Shown here piece by piece: positions 41,670 to 49,578 of a stretch of DNA of 64,000 nucleotides (its first letter is position 1; each line of letters begins with the position of its first letter). Made by a program: the position numbers and the translations under genes. The stretch spans positions 620,001 through 684,000 of the forward strand of contig NZ_CP014209.1 in NCBI RefSeq assembly GCF_001636295.1, written 5' to 3'. This DNA is from Isoptericola dokdonensis DS-3. GTDB taxonomy: Bacteria; Actinomycetota; Actinomycetes; Actinomycetales; Cellulomonadaceae. The notes below the pieces were generated by a model, which saw only the letters and a program-made list of their open reading frames with translations, was not told the DNA's origin and did not search any database.

Positions 41670-42692
41670 TCAGGCGTCGGGGAAGCCCTGCGGGTTGGCC
41701 TGCTGCCAGCGCCAGGTGTCGGCGCACATGTCGTCGATCGTCTTGACGGCCTGCCAGCCGAGCTCGGTCTGCGCGCGGGTCGGGTCGGCCCAGAACGCGG
41801 GCAGGTCGCCGGCGCGGCGGGGCCCGACCTCGTAGGGCAGCTCGCGGCCGACGGCACGCTCGAACGCCTGGAGCATGGCGAGCACGGACGTGCCGGTGCC
41901 GGTGCCGAGGTTGAACGCCCGCACGGGGGTGACCATGTCGTCGAGGTGCTCGAGCGCGGCGACGTGCCCGGCGGCCAGGTCCTCCACGTGCAGGTAGTCG
42001 CGCTCGCAGGTGCCGTCGGCGGTGGGGTAGTCGTCGCCGAAGACGGTGAGCTTGTCGCGGCGCCCGACGGCGACCTGCGCGATGAACGGCATGAGGTTGT
42101 TGGGGATGCCCTGGGGGTCCTCGCCGATCTGCCCCGACGGGTGCGCCCCGACGGGGTTGAAGTAGCGCAGCAGCGCGACCCGCAGCGCGGGGTCGGCGGC
42201 GGCGACGTCGGCCATGATGCGCTCGATCATCACCTTCGTCTGCCCGTAGGGGGACGAGGAGGACAGCCGGTCGTAGTCCTCGGTGTACGGCACGGGGGCG
42301 TGCTCGCCGTACACGGTCGCGGACGACGAGAACACGAGGCGGTGCACGCCGTGGTGGCGCATCGCCTCCAGCAGCGACAGCGTGGAGTCGAGGTTGTTGC
42401 GGTAGTACTCCAGGGGCTTGGCCACCGACTCCCCCACGGCCTTGAGGCCGGCGAAGTGGACGACGGCGTCGATCTGCTCGTGCGCGAACAGCCGCTCCGT
42501 CTTGGCGGCGTCGGTCAGGTCGATGGCGTGCACGGGCACGTGCACCCCGGACAGCGCCTCGAGGCGCCCCACCACGGTGGGCTTGGAGTTGGAGAAGTCG
42601 TCGACGACGACGACGTCGTGCCCCGCTGCGACGAGCGAGAGCACGGTGTGGGACCCGATGTAACCGGCACCGCCGGAGACCAGTACGCGCAT
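41670..42692 (-). CDS. galE: UDP-glucose 4-epimerase
   Basis: Interconverts UDP-glucose and UDP-galactose for galactose use and cell-envelope sugars. The 340-aa short-chain dehydrogenase has GGAGYIGSHTVLSLVAAGHD, VVHFAGLKAVGESV, the catalytic Ser/Tyr/Lys in FSSSATVYG and SPYGQTK, and RYFNPVGAHPSGQIGEDPQG. ATG 42692 is set by TAGGCT six bases upstream. Transcribed alone, ended by a clear hairpin. Confidence 0.95.
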   Translation of the reverse strand: MRVLVSGGAGYIGSHTVLSLVAAGHDVVVVDDFSNSKPTVVGRLEALSGVHVPVHAIDLTDAAKTERLFAHEQIDAVVHFAGLKAVGESVAKPLEYYRNNLDSTLSLLEAMRHHGVHRLVFSSSATVYGEHAPVPYTEDYDRLSSSSPYGQTKVMIERIMADVAAADPALRVALLRYFNPVGAHPSGQIGEDPQGIPNNLMPFIAQVAVGRRDKLTVFGDDYPTADGTCERDYLHVEDLAAGHVAALEHLDDMVTPVRAFNLGTGTGTSVLAMLQAFERAVGRELPYEVGPRRAGDLPAFWADPTRAQTELGWQAVKTIDDMCADTWRWQQANPQGFPDA

Positions 42693-42698
42693 GACGTC

Positions 42699-42704
42699 AG
42701 CCTA
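42699..42704 (-). promoter_or_regulatory. Leaderless promoter of galE
   Basis: TAGGCT on the minus strand, six bases before ATG 42692. Confidence 0.6.
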
Positions 42705-42757
42705 TCGACGTCGCGGGCGTGCGTCGGTGCCGGTCACGGGGACCAGGTGCTCCCCGC

Positions 42758-43378
42758 TCAGCTCCCGCCGAGCAGGTCGGTGAAGTCGGGGGTCGCCGCG
42801 AACGGGTCGGCCGGGCCGGTGCGCCGCGAGCGCCCGAGCGTGACGGCGAGCTCGCGCCCGGCACGGTCGATGCGCCGGGTGAGCGCCCCGGTGGTCTCGG
42901 GGTCGCCGGCCCAGTCGTCGGTGGCGGCGAACACGCTGGTGGTGACGACGTCGGCGTGCAGGTAGGTCAGCAGGGGCCGCAGCGAGTACTCCAGCGCCAG
43001 GGAGTGGCGCGGGGTACCGCCGGTGGCCCCGAGCAGGACGGGCATGCCGGTGAGCACCTCGGGGTCGAGGATGTCGAGGAACGACTTGAACAGCCCCGAG
43101 TAGGTGGTGGTGAACAGCGGCGTGACCAGCACGAGGCCGTCGGCGTGCGCGACGGTGTCCAGGGCGGTGGCGAGGTCGCCGGACGGGAAGCCGGTGAGCA
43201 TGGCGTCGACGATCGCGTGGGCGTGCTCGCGCAGCTCGACGACCTCCACGGCCACGGTGTACCCCTCGAGCTCGAGGGCGTCGCGGGTGGCCGCGGTGAG
43301 GCGGTCGGCCAGCAGGCGGGTCGACGACGGCTGGGACAGCCCGGCCGCCACGACCACCAGCGTGCGGGTGGCGTTCAT
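42758..43378 (-). CDS. NADPH-dependent FMN reductase
   Basis: A 206-aa flavodoxin-like reductase: VVVAAGLSQPSSTRLLADRL, LVLVTPLFTTTYSGLFKSFL and GMPVLLGATGGTPRHSLALE. It resembles the CE1759 family of FMN reductases encoded with luciferase-like monooxygenases. The ATG overlaps the stop of the monooxygenase gene (ATGA), so the two form one two-component system in which this protein supplies reduced flavin. Confidence 0.88.
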   Translation of the reverse strand: MNATRTLVVVAAGLSQPSSTRLLADRLTAATRDALELEGYTVAVEVVELREHAHAIVDAMLTGFPSGDLATALDTVAHADGLVLVTPLFTTTYSGLFKSFLDILDPEVLTGMPVLLGATGGTPRHSLALEYSLRPLLTYLHADVVTTSVFAATDDWAGDPETTGALTRRIDRAGRELAVTLGRSRRTGPADPFAATPDFTDLLGGS

Positions 43379-44535
43379 CGGACACCTTCCTCGGCGCGGC
43401 GGCCGGTGACGTCGTCGGTGCCGTCACCGACGTGGGTGGCGGCGGACCTGCCGGCGGCGAGCGCGGCGGCTGCGCGCTCGGCGTGCGTGGGCGGGTTCAG
43501 CGGCACGTCGTCGGCGGGGCGCTTGGCCTCGACGATCTTGCGCAGCTCCGGCACGACCTCGCCGGCGAGGAGGTCGATCTGCTCCAGGACGGTCTTGAGC
43601 GGCAGGCCGGCGTGGTCGACGAGGAACAGCTGGCGCTGGTAGTAGCCGACGTCGTCGACGAACGACGCGTACCGGTCGATGACCTGCTGCGGGGAGCCGA
43701 CGGTCAGGGGCGTCTGCGCGGAGAAGTCCTCCAGCGACGGGCCGTGGCCGTAGACGGGTGCGACGTCGAAGTAGGGGCGGAACTGCCGCACCGCCTCCTG
43801 GGAGCTCTTGTGCAGGAAGACCTGCCCGCCGAGGCCGACGATCGCCTGGTCGGCGCGCCCGTGGCCGTAGTGCTCGAAGCGCTGCCGGTAGAAGCGGACC
43901 ATCTGCCGGGTGTGGTGCATGGGCCAGAAGATGTTGTTGTGCAGGAAACCGTCGCCGTAGAAGGCGGCCTGCTCGGCGATCTCCGGGGAGCGGATGGAGC
44001 CGTGCCACACGAACGGCGGCACACCGTCCAGGGGGCGGGGGGTGGAGGTGAAGCCCTGCAGGGGGGTGCGGAACTTGCCCTCCCAGTCCACGACGTCCTC
44101 GGTCCACAGCCGGCGCAGCAGCGCGTAGTTCTCGATCGCGAGCGGGATGCCGTTGCGGATGTCCTGGCCGAACCAGGGGTAGACGGGTCCGGTGTTGCCG
44201 CGGCCCATCATGAGGTCCATGCGCCCGTCGGAGATGACCTGGAGCATCGCGTACTCCTCGGCGAGGCGCACCGGGTCGTTCGTGGTGATCAGGGTCGTCG
44301 CCGTGGACAGGGTGATGTTCTTCGTCACCCCGGCGAGGTAGCCGAGCATGGTCGTCGGGCTGGACGCGACGAACGGGGGGTTGTGGTGCTCCCCGGTGGC
44401 GAAGACGTCCAGACCGGCCTCGTCCGCGTGGCGGGCGATGGTCAGCATCGCCCGGACACGTTCGGTGTCGTCGGGCGTGCGCCCCGTCGTCGGGTCGGTC
44501 GTGACGTCGGAGACGGAGAAGATGCCGAACTGCAC
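43375..44535 (-). CDS. LLM-class flavin-dependent monooxygenase
   Basis: A 386-aa luciferase-like monooxygenase: VQFGIFSVSDVTTDPTTGRT, DEAGLDVFATGEHHNPPFVA, DPVRLAEEYAMLQVISDGRM, MMGRGNTGPVYPWFGQDIRN. This is the long CE1758-type subgroup paired with a CE1759 FMN reductase. GTG 44535 follows a GGAAGGGAG ribosome site. An inverted pair CATGC-GTTT-GCATG (44559-44572) lies upstream and may be a regulatory site. Substrate unknown. Confidence 0.9.
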   Translation of the reverse strand: MQFGIFSVSDVTTDPTTGRTPDDTERVRAMLTIARHADEAGLDVFATGEHHNPPFVASSPTTMLGYLAGVTKNITLSTATTLITTNDPVRLAEEYAMLQVISDGRMDLMMGRGNTGPVYPWFGQDIRNGIPLAIENYALLRRLWTEDVVDWEGKFRTPLQGFTSTPRPLDGVPPFVWHGSIRSPEIAEQAAFYGDGFLHNNIFWPMHHTRQMVRFYRQRFEHYGHGRADQAIVGLGGQVFLHKSSQEAVRQFRPYFDVAPVYGHGPSLEDFSAQTPLTVGSPQQVIDRYASFVDDVGYYQRQLFLVDHAGLPLKTVLEQIDLLAGEVVPELRKIVEAKRPADDVPLNPPTHAERAAAALAAGRSAATHVGDGTDDVTGRRAEEGVR

Positions 44536-44853
44536 GGCGGGCTCCCTTCCTGAAGGTCCATGCGTTTGCATGTACCCGCCCCAACCGCGGCGGTCCCTCC
44601 ATTGTTCCCGACCTCGCGGGCGTCGCAGCCCGGCCCGGGCCGCACCCCGGGTGACCTCACCCACAGCCGGGCCGTCCAGGGGCTCCCCGACTTGCGTCGG
44701 CGCGGCCGCCCGGCGACCCTGGGACCGACCACGGCCCGCCGCCACCCGGCAGGCCGGTACGCTTCACCGGACCTTCACGCCCGGGCGGAACAACCGCCCC
44801 CGACGGCGCGTTGGCACCCAAGGCCCCATCCCCTCGACCCAGTGGAGGACGAC
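44536..44853. promoter_or_regulatory. Divergent intergenic region, LLM gene / rbpA
   Basis: 318 bases without a gene. A -10-like TACGCT (44758-44763) points toward rbpA and would give a leader of about 85 bases. The CATGC/GCATG inverted repeat lies near the LLM gene. Nothing else recognised. Confidence 0.4.
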
Positions 44854-45198
44854 ATGCCCGACCGCTCCCTGCGTGGCATGAGCATCGGCAGCAAGAGCAT
44901 GGAGTCCGACGAGGGCGTGGACTTCGCCCCGCGGTTCCAGGCCCACTACGACTGCCCCAACGGCCACACCATCATCCTGCCGTTCTCCACCGAGGCCGAG
45001 GTGCCCCCGCTGTGGGAGTGCCAGTGCGGCGGCGAGGCGCTCCTGCGCGACGCCGAGCGTCCCGAGGCCAAGCCCACCAAGCCGCAGCGCACCCACTGGG
45101 ACATGCTGCTCGAGCGCCGCACCGTCTCCGAGCTCGAGGAGCTCCTCGACGAGCGTCTCGAGCTGCTGCGCGCCGGCAAGCTCCGCCGCTCCGCCTGA
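44854..45198 (+). CDS. rbpA: RNA polymerase-binding protein RbpA
   Basis: An actinobacterial transcription factor that binds RNA polymerase and the principal sigma factor and stabilises the open complex. The 114-aa protein has the N-terminal tail MPDRSLRGMSIGSKSMESD, the core domain VDFAPRFQAHYDCPNGHTII to WECQCGGEALLRD with zinc-type cysteines, a basic linker (KPTKPQRTHWDMLLERRT) and the sigma-interaction domain VSELEELLDERLELLRAGKL. GTGGAGGACGAC precedes ATG 44854. A bidirectional terminator follows. Confidence 0.96.
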   Translation: MPDRSLRGMSIGSKSMESDEGVDFAPRFQAHYDCPNGHTIILPFSTEAEVPPLWECQCGGEALLRDAERPEAKPTKPQRTHWDMLLERRTVSELEELLDERLELLRAGKLRRSA

Positions 45199-45253
45199 GC
45201 CGGACCGCAGGCTCGGGCGGCATCAGCACCGCCTGAGCCGGACCGTCCGGACC

Positions 45254-45293
45254 ACGAAGGGCGCCGCTCCCCCACGGGAGCGGCGCCCTTCGT
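45254..45293. terminator. Bidirectional terminator, 18-bp perfect stem
   Basis: Arms ACGAAGGGCGCCGCTCCC (45254-45271) and GGGAGCGGCGCCCTTCGT (45276-45293) with loop CCAC, between convergent rbpA and ppm1. Its base starts ACGAAGGG like that of the terminator at 15460. Confidence 0.85.
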
Positions 45294-45314
45294 CGTGCCC
45301 GGACGAACCGTGCG

Positions 45315-46073
45315 TCAGGCGCGGGTGGCCACGCCGCGGCGCTCGCGGCCGCGCAGCTGCGCCCACCGGTGCGCGGCGCCCCAGCGGGTGACCTTCGTCA
45401 GGGCCTCGACGACGATGCCGCGGGACATCTTGGAGACCCCTGCGGTGCGCTCGACGAACGTGATCGGCACCTCGGCGACGGTGCCGCCGCCGCGCAGCAC
45501 CCGCCACGTCATGTCGACCTGGAAGCAGTAGCCGTGCGACTCCACGGTCGGCAGGTCGAGGGCGCGCAGGGTGGCGGCGCGGAACGCCCGGTACCCGCCG
45601 GTGGCGTCCTTGACGCCGATCCCCAGGGCGAGGCGCACGTAGGTGTTGCCGCCGCGGGACAGCAGCAGGCGGTGCCGCGGCCAGTTGACGACCTCTCCCC
45701 CGGGCACCCACCGCGACCCGATGACGAGCCCGGGCGCGTCGGGGGCGGCGGACCGCTCCAGCAGGCGTACCAGCTCCTCGGGCCGGTGGGAGCCGTCGGC
45801 GTCCATCTCGCACAGCACGTCGTAGCCGCGCTCCAGACCCCACGCGAAGCCCGCGACGTACGCGGCGCCGAGGCCACCCTTGCCCTGGCGGTGCAGGACG
45901 TGGACCTGCGGGTCGGTCGCCGCGGCCTCGTCGGCCCACGCGCCGGTGCCGTCCGGGGAGGCGTCGTCGACGACGAGCACGTCGACGTCCGGCACGGCGG
46001 CGCGCAGCCGCCCCAACGTCACCGGCAGCGACTCCCGCTCGTCGTACGTCGGGATGATCACCAGGGTCCTCAC
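45315..46073 (-). CDS. ppm1: Polyprenol monophosphomannose synthase
   Basis: A 252-aa GT2 glycosyltransferase that transfers mannose from GDP-mannose to polyprenyl phosphate, the donor for lipoglycans and protein mannosylation. Motifs: [37 protein letters not shown], the metal-binding [14 protein letters not shown] and [17 protein letters not shown]. It lacks the C-terminal membrane domain of some relatives. GTG 46073 overlaps the lnt stop; in mycobacteria the two activities are fused or adjacent. Confidence 0.92.
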   Translation of the reverse strand: MRTLVIIPTYDERESLPVTLGRLRAAVPDVDVLVVDDASPDGTGAWADEAAATDPQVHVLHRQGKGGLGAAYVAGFAWGLERGYDVLCEMDADGSHRPEELVRLLERSAAPDAPGLVIGSRWVPGGEVVNWPRHRLLLSRGGNTYVRLALGIGVKDATGGYRAFRAATLRALDLPTVESHGYCFQVDMTWRVLRGGGTVAEVPITFVERTAGVSKMSRGIVVEALTKVTRWGAAHRWAQLRGRERRGVATRA

Positions 46074-47860
46074 GCGTCCTCCTCGAGGCGTCGACCGGCC
46101 AGTCCAGAGGCGAACCCTGCCACGACCAGCGCGACCGCCGCCACCCCCGCGACCCAGCCGGGCCAGTACCCGGCCCGCACGGCCGGGGTGAGGGTGGTGC
46201 GCAGCGGCAGGTCGGCGACGATCTGCTCGGCGGTGAACAGCTCGGTGTCGGCCACGAGGGTGCCGTCGGGCGCCACGACCCCCGACACGCCCACCGTGGA
46301 GACCTGCACGGCCGCGCGCCCCGTCGTCATCGCCTGCATGCGCGTCATCTGCAGCTGCTGGGTGGACTCCGCGGAGTACCCGAACGACGCGTTGTTGGTC
46401 GGCACCACGAGAACCTGGGCGCCGCGCTGCACGGCGTCGCGCACGATCTCGTCGTACGCGACCTCGAAGCAGATGACGGTCGCCATCGGCACCGTGCCGC
46501 CCTCGGCGCGCGGCAGGTCGATCACCGCCGGCTCGGTGCCGGGCAGCATGTCGTTGGTGACCCGGTCGACCTCGGCGGAGAAGACCCGCACGAAGGAGCG
46601 CAGCGGGATGTACTCCCCGAACGGCGCCGGGTGCTGCTTCGCGTACCGGGCGGTGACGCCCTGCCCGGCCTGCCACAGCAGGGACACGTTGTAGCGACCC
46701 CCGGTGGGGGGATACTCCTGGGCGCCCACGAGGATCGGCGCCCCCACGGCCTCGGCCGCGCCGTCGAGGGCGGCGGCGACCTCGGGCACCTCCTGCGGGT
46801 CCAGGTCGGAGCCGTTCTCCGGCCACAGCACGACGTCGAGACCGGCGTCGCGCCGCGCGAGCGCGGAGGTGCCCTCGAGGTGGTTGTTCAGCACCTCGGC
46901 ACGGTTCGCGAACGACCCCAGGCCCGGCTCGCCGACGTTGCCCTGCACCGCCCCGACGCGCAGCACCGGGCCGGGCACCTCGTGCGTGGCGGTGTCCGCG
47001 TCCACGGTGAGGGTGGCCAGGTCGGCGGTGGCGACCGGCGGGGCGGGATCGGCGCCCGCGGGCAGCGGCAGCAGCACCGGGAACAGCGCCGCCACCGCGG
47101 CGACGGCCACCAGCGAGCCCGCGGTGACACCGCGGTCGGCGCCCGAACCCGCCGCGCCCGCCGCGCCGGTGCGGGACCGGTCGGCCACCAGCGTCGCGAC
47201 GTGCACGACGGCGAGCGCGAGCGTGACACCGACGAACGCGACGAGGAACGTCACCAGCGTCGTGCCGCCCAGCCACGCCGCCCGCCCCGTGGGGGCGTCG
47301 ACCATCGCCCAGGCGAGCCGGCCCCACGGGAACCCGCCGAACGGGATCTCCGAGCGCCACTGCTCGACCGCGACGAACACCACCGCGAACGCCGCGGCGT
47401 GCGCCACCGAGCGCCCGACCCGGCGGCCTGCGGACGCGCCCGGCCGGGCCCGGCGCAGCAGCGGCAGCCGCCGCGCCCACGTCCACAGCGTGCCGAGCGC
47501 CGCCAGGAACGCCGCCTCCATGACCGACAGCGCCACCCACGGCACCGTGTCGGTGGCGATGTTCGCCCACCAGATGTGCGGCAGCCAGAACGTGAGTCCC
47601 GCGACCAGCCCGACCAGCAGGTTCCAGCCGGCGGCCCGCGGACCCTGCCGGCGCAGCGCCGCCCACAGCAGACCGACCCCGACGAACGCCGCCGGCCACC
47701 AGCCGACGTCCGGGAACGCGGCCCACAGGCTCGCGCCGGCCGCGACGGCCAGCAGCAGGCTCACCGGGCGGGACGGCCCCGCCGGCGGGACCGGTGCCGC
47801 CGGGTCGGACGGGTCGGGGCGGACGGGGGTGGCGCTCGCGGCGGCGTCGGCGGCGGTCAC
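46070..47860 (-). CDS. lnt: Apolipoprotein N-acyltransferase
   Basis: A 596-aa membrane enzyme that N-acylates the lipidated cysteine of lipoproteins and here probably also supports Ppm1. About seven hydrophobic segments precede and one follows the nitrilase domain. Its catalytic triad appears as Glu in [10 protein letters not shown], Lys in [18 protein letters not shown] and Cys in [15 protein letters not shown] 47860 overlaps the amidohydrolase stop region, so the amidohydrolase-lnt-ppm1 order is probably one transcript. The first 35 residues are Ala/Pro-rich. Confidence 0.93.
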   Translation of the reverse strand: MTAADAAASATPVRPDPSDPAAPVPPAGPSRPVSLLLAVAAGASLWAAFPDVGWWPAAFVGVGLLWAALRRQGPRAAGWNLLVGLVAGLTFWLPHIWWANIATDTVPWVALSVMEAAFLAALGTLWTWARRLPLLRRARPGASAGRRVGRSVAHAAAFAVVFVAVEQWRSEIPFGGFPWGRLAWAMVDAPTGRAAWLGGTTLVTFLVAFVGVTLALAVVHVATLVADRSRTGAAGAAGSGADRGVTAGSLVAVAAVAALFPVLLPLPAGADPAPPVATADLATLTVDADTATHEVPGPVLRVGAVQGNVGEPGLGSFANRAEVLNNHLEGTSALARRDAGLDVVLWPENGSDLDPQEVPEVAAALDGAAEAVGAPILVGAQEYPPTGGRYNVSLLWQAGQGVTARYAKQHPAPFGEYIPLRSFVRVFSAEVDRVTNDMLPGTEPAVIDLPRAEGGTVPMATVICFEVAYDEIVRDAVQRGAQVLVVPTNNASFGYSAESTQQLQMTRMQAMTTGRAAVQVSTVGVSGVVAPDGTLVADTELFTAEQIVADLPLRTTLTPAVRAGYWPGWVAGVAAVALVVAGFASGLAGRRLEEDA

Positions 47861-47861
47861 G

Positions 47862-49505
47862 TCAGCCGAGCTCGTCGAAGATGACGACGCCGTCGCGCAC
47901 CGTGCGCAGGCACTGCGGGGCGGGTGCGTCGTCGGCGAGGTCCGGCAGGAGGGGCTGCCCGGCGGCGGCCTCCGGGTTCCACCGGGACAGCCGGCCCGGC
48001 GCGGCCTGCACGGTGAGGTGCTCGGCGCGCCACACGGCCAGGTGCGCGGGTGCGCCGACGCGCAGCTCGCCCGCGCCGGTGTGGTCGAGCCCGGCCAGGC
48101 GCCACCCGCCGCGCGAGTGGGCGCGGAACGCGGCGCGGGCGCTGATGCGCTGGCTGGGGTCGGCGTGCCCGACGGCGGCCCGCACGGCCTGCCACGGGTC
48201 CAGCGGGACGCTCGGCGAACCCGAGCCGAACGCGAGGGGAACCCCGGCGCCGGCGAGGTCGGCGAAGGGCGACAGGTTCGCGGCGCGCGGCCCGCCGAGC
48301 CGGGTGGCGTACATGCCGTCCGGTCCGCCCCACGTGGAGTCGAAGGCCGGCTGGATGGACAGCGCGATGCCGTGCAGCAGGAGGGTGGCCAGCGCGGCGG
48401 CGTCGACGAACAGGGCGTGCTCGACGCGGTGGTGCCCGGCCCGCAGGGGTCCGGCACCGCTGGTGGTCGCCGCGACGTCCAGCGCCCGGACCACCTCGTC
48501 CATCGCCCGGTCCCCGAGGACGCGGAACCCGCCCTGGACGCCGGCGGCCTGGCAGGCCAGCAGGTGCGCGGCGAGCCGGTCGGCGTCCAGGAGCAGGGTG
48601 CCGGTGACGTCGGTCGCGCCCGGTCCGTGCGGGAGGTCGGCGTACGGGGCGCGCAGCGCGGCGGTGCGCTCGGCGAGGGTGCCGTCGACGGCGAGATCGC
48701 CGCCGATGCCGACCAGGAACGGCAGCTCGGCGAGCAGGGCGCGGGCGTCGTCCGCGGTGGCGCACAGCTCGGCCCGGTACGCCGCGACGTGCGGCAGCCG
48801 CGGGTCGGCGGCGAGCTCCACGAGGGCGGCGAGCCCGGCACGGGTGTCGTGCGCGGGCGCCGACATCTCGTGCAGGGACACCACGCCGCGGGCGGCGGCG
48901 TGCCGCAGGGCCGCGATGGTGGCCCGCTCGCGCAGACCGGGGTCCAGGGCGGTCAGGTGGGCGCGCAGCCGTGCGTGGGTGGCCCGTTCGACGACGCCGT
49001 CCCCGGTGGGGCCGCCCGCCCAGGCCGGGTCGCGGTCCAGGCCGCAGCGCGCCGCCAGCGACGACGACACCTGCGCGGTGTCGTCGGTCGTGGCGAGCAG
49101 CGTGGGCCGGCCCTCGGTGGCGGCGTCGAGGTCCGCGAGCGCGGGCAGCAGCGCCGGGTCGGCGGCTGCGACCAGCAGGATCCGCCCGCCGGCGGGGTCG
49201 ACGCCCGCCAGGTCGTGCGCGGCGTCCGCGACGAGGGCGAGCAGCGCCGCCGGGTCGGTGGCGGCGCGCGCGTCGACGGACTCCAGGGCCAGGCCCGTGG
49301 CGAGGGTGTGCACGTGCGCGTCCACGAACCCGGGGGTGACGAGCGCGCCGTCGAGGTCGACCACCTCGTCGGCGCGGGCGGCGAGCCCCGCGGCGGTGTC
49401 CTCCGCACCCAGCCAGGTGACCACGCCGTCGTCGACGAGGATCGCCTCGGCGAACGGGTCCGCGGAGGAGTGGACGACACCGTTGCGGTAGAGCGTGGAG
49501 GTCAC
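47862..49505 (-). CDS. Amidohydrolase, YtcJ-like
   Basis: A 547-aa amidohydrolase family 3 protein. Metal site HVHTLATG in VTPGFVDAHVH, a middle His in SLHEMSAP, HHRVEHALFVD, and GSGSPSVPLDPWQAVRAAVG near the C-terminus. Family members hydrolyse amide or formamide bonds; the substrate is unknown. GTG 49505 is set by TAGGCT six bases upstream. It lies upstream of lnt in the same direction with almost no gap. Confidence 0.85.
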   Translation of the reverse strand: MTSTLYRNGVVHSSADPFAEAILVDDGVVTWLGAEDTAAGLAARADEVVDLDGALVTPGFVDAHVHTLATGLALESVDARAATDPAALLALVADAAHDLAGVDPAGGRILLVAAADPALLPALADLDAATEGRPTLLATTDDTAQVSSSLAARCGLDRDPAWAGGPTGDGVVERATHARLRAHLTALDPGLRERATIAALRHAAARGVVSLHEMSAPAHDTRAGLAALVELAADPRLPHVAAYRAELCATADDARALLAELPFLVGIGGDLAVDGTLAERTAALRAPYADLPHGPGATDVTGTLLLDADRLAAHLLACQAAGVQGGFRVLGDRAMDEVVRALDVAATTSGAGPLRAGHHRVEHALFVDAAALATLLLHGIALSIQPAFDSTWGGPDGMYATRLGGPRAANLSPFADLAGAGVPLAFGSGSPSVPLDPWQAVRAAVGHADPSQRISARAAFRAHSRGGWRLAGLDHTGAGELRVGAPAHLAVWRAEHLTVQAAPGRLSRWNPEAAAGQPLLPDLADDAPAPQCLRTVRDGVVIFDELG

Positions 49506-49511
49506 GGCCGA

Positions 49512-49517
49512 AGCCTA
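49512..49517 (-). promoter_or_regulatory. Leaderless promoter of the amidohydrolase-lnt-ppm1 operon
   Basis: TAGGCT on the minus strand, six bases before GTG 49505. Confidence 0.6.
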
Positions 49518-49578
49518 GAGCACCTCGCGCCCGGTCCCGGCGCCGCCGGGACACCTCACCCGGCACCTCGCGGGCACG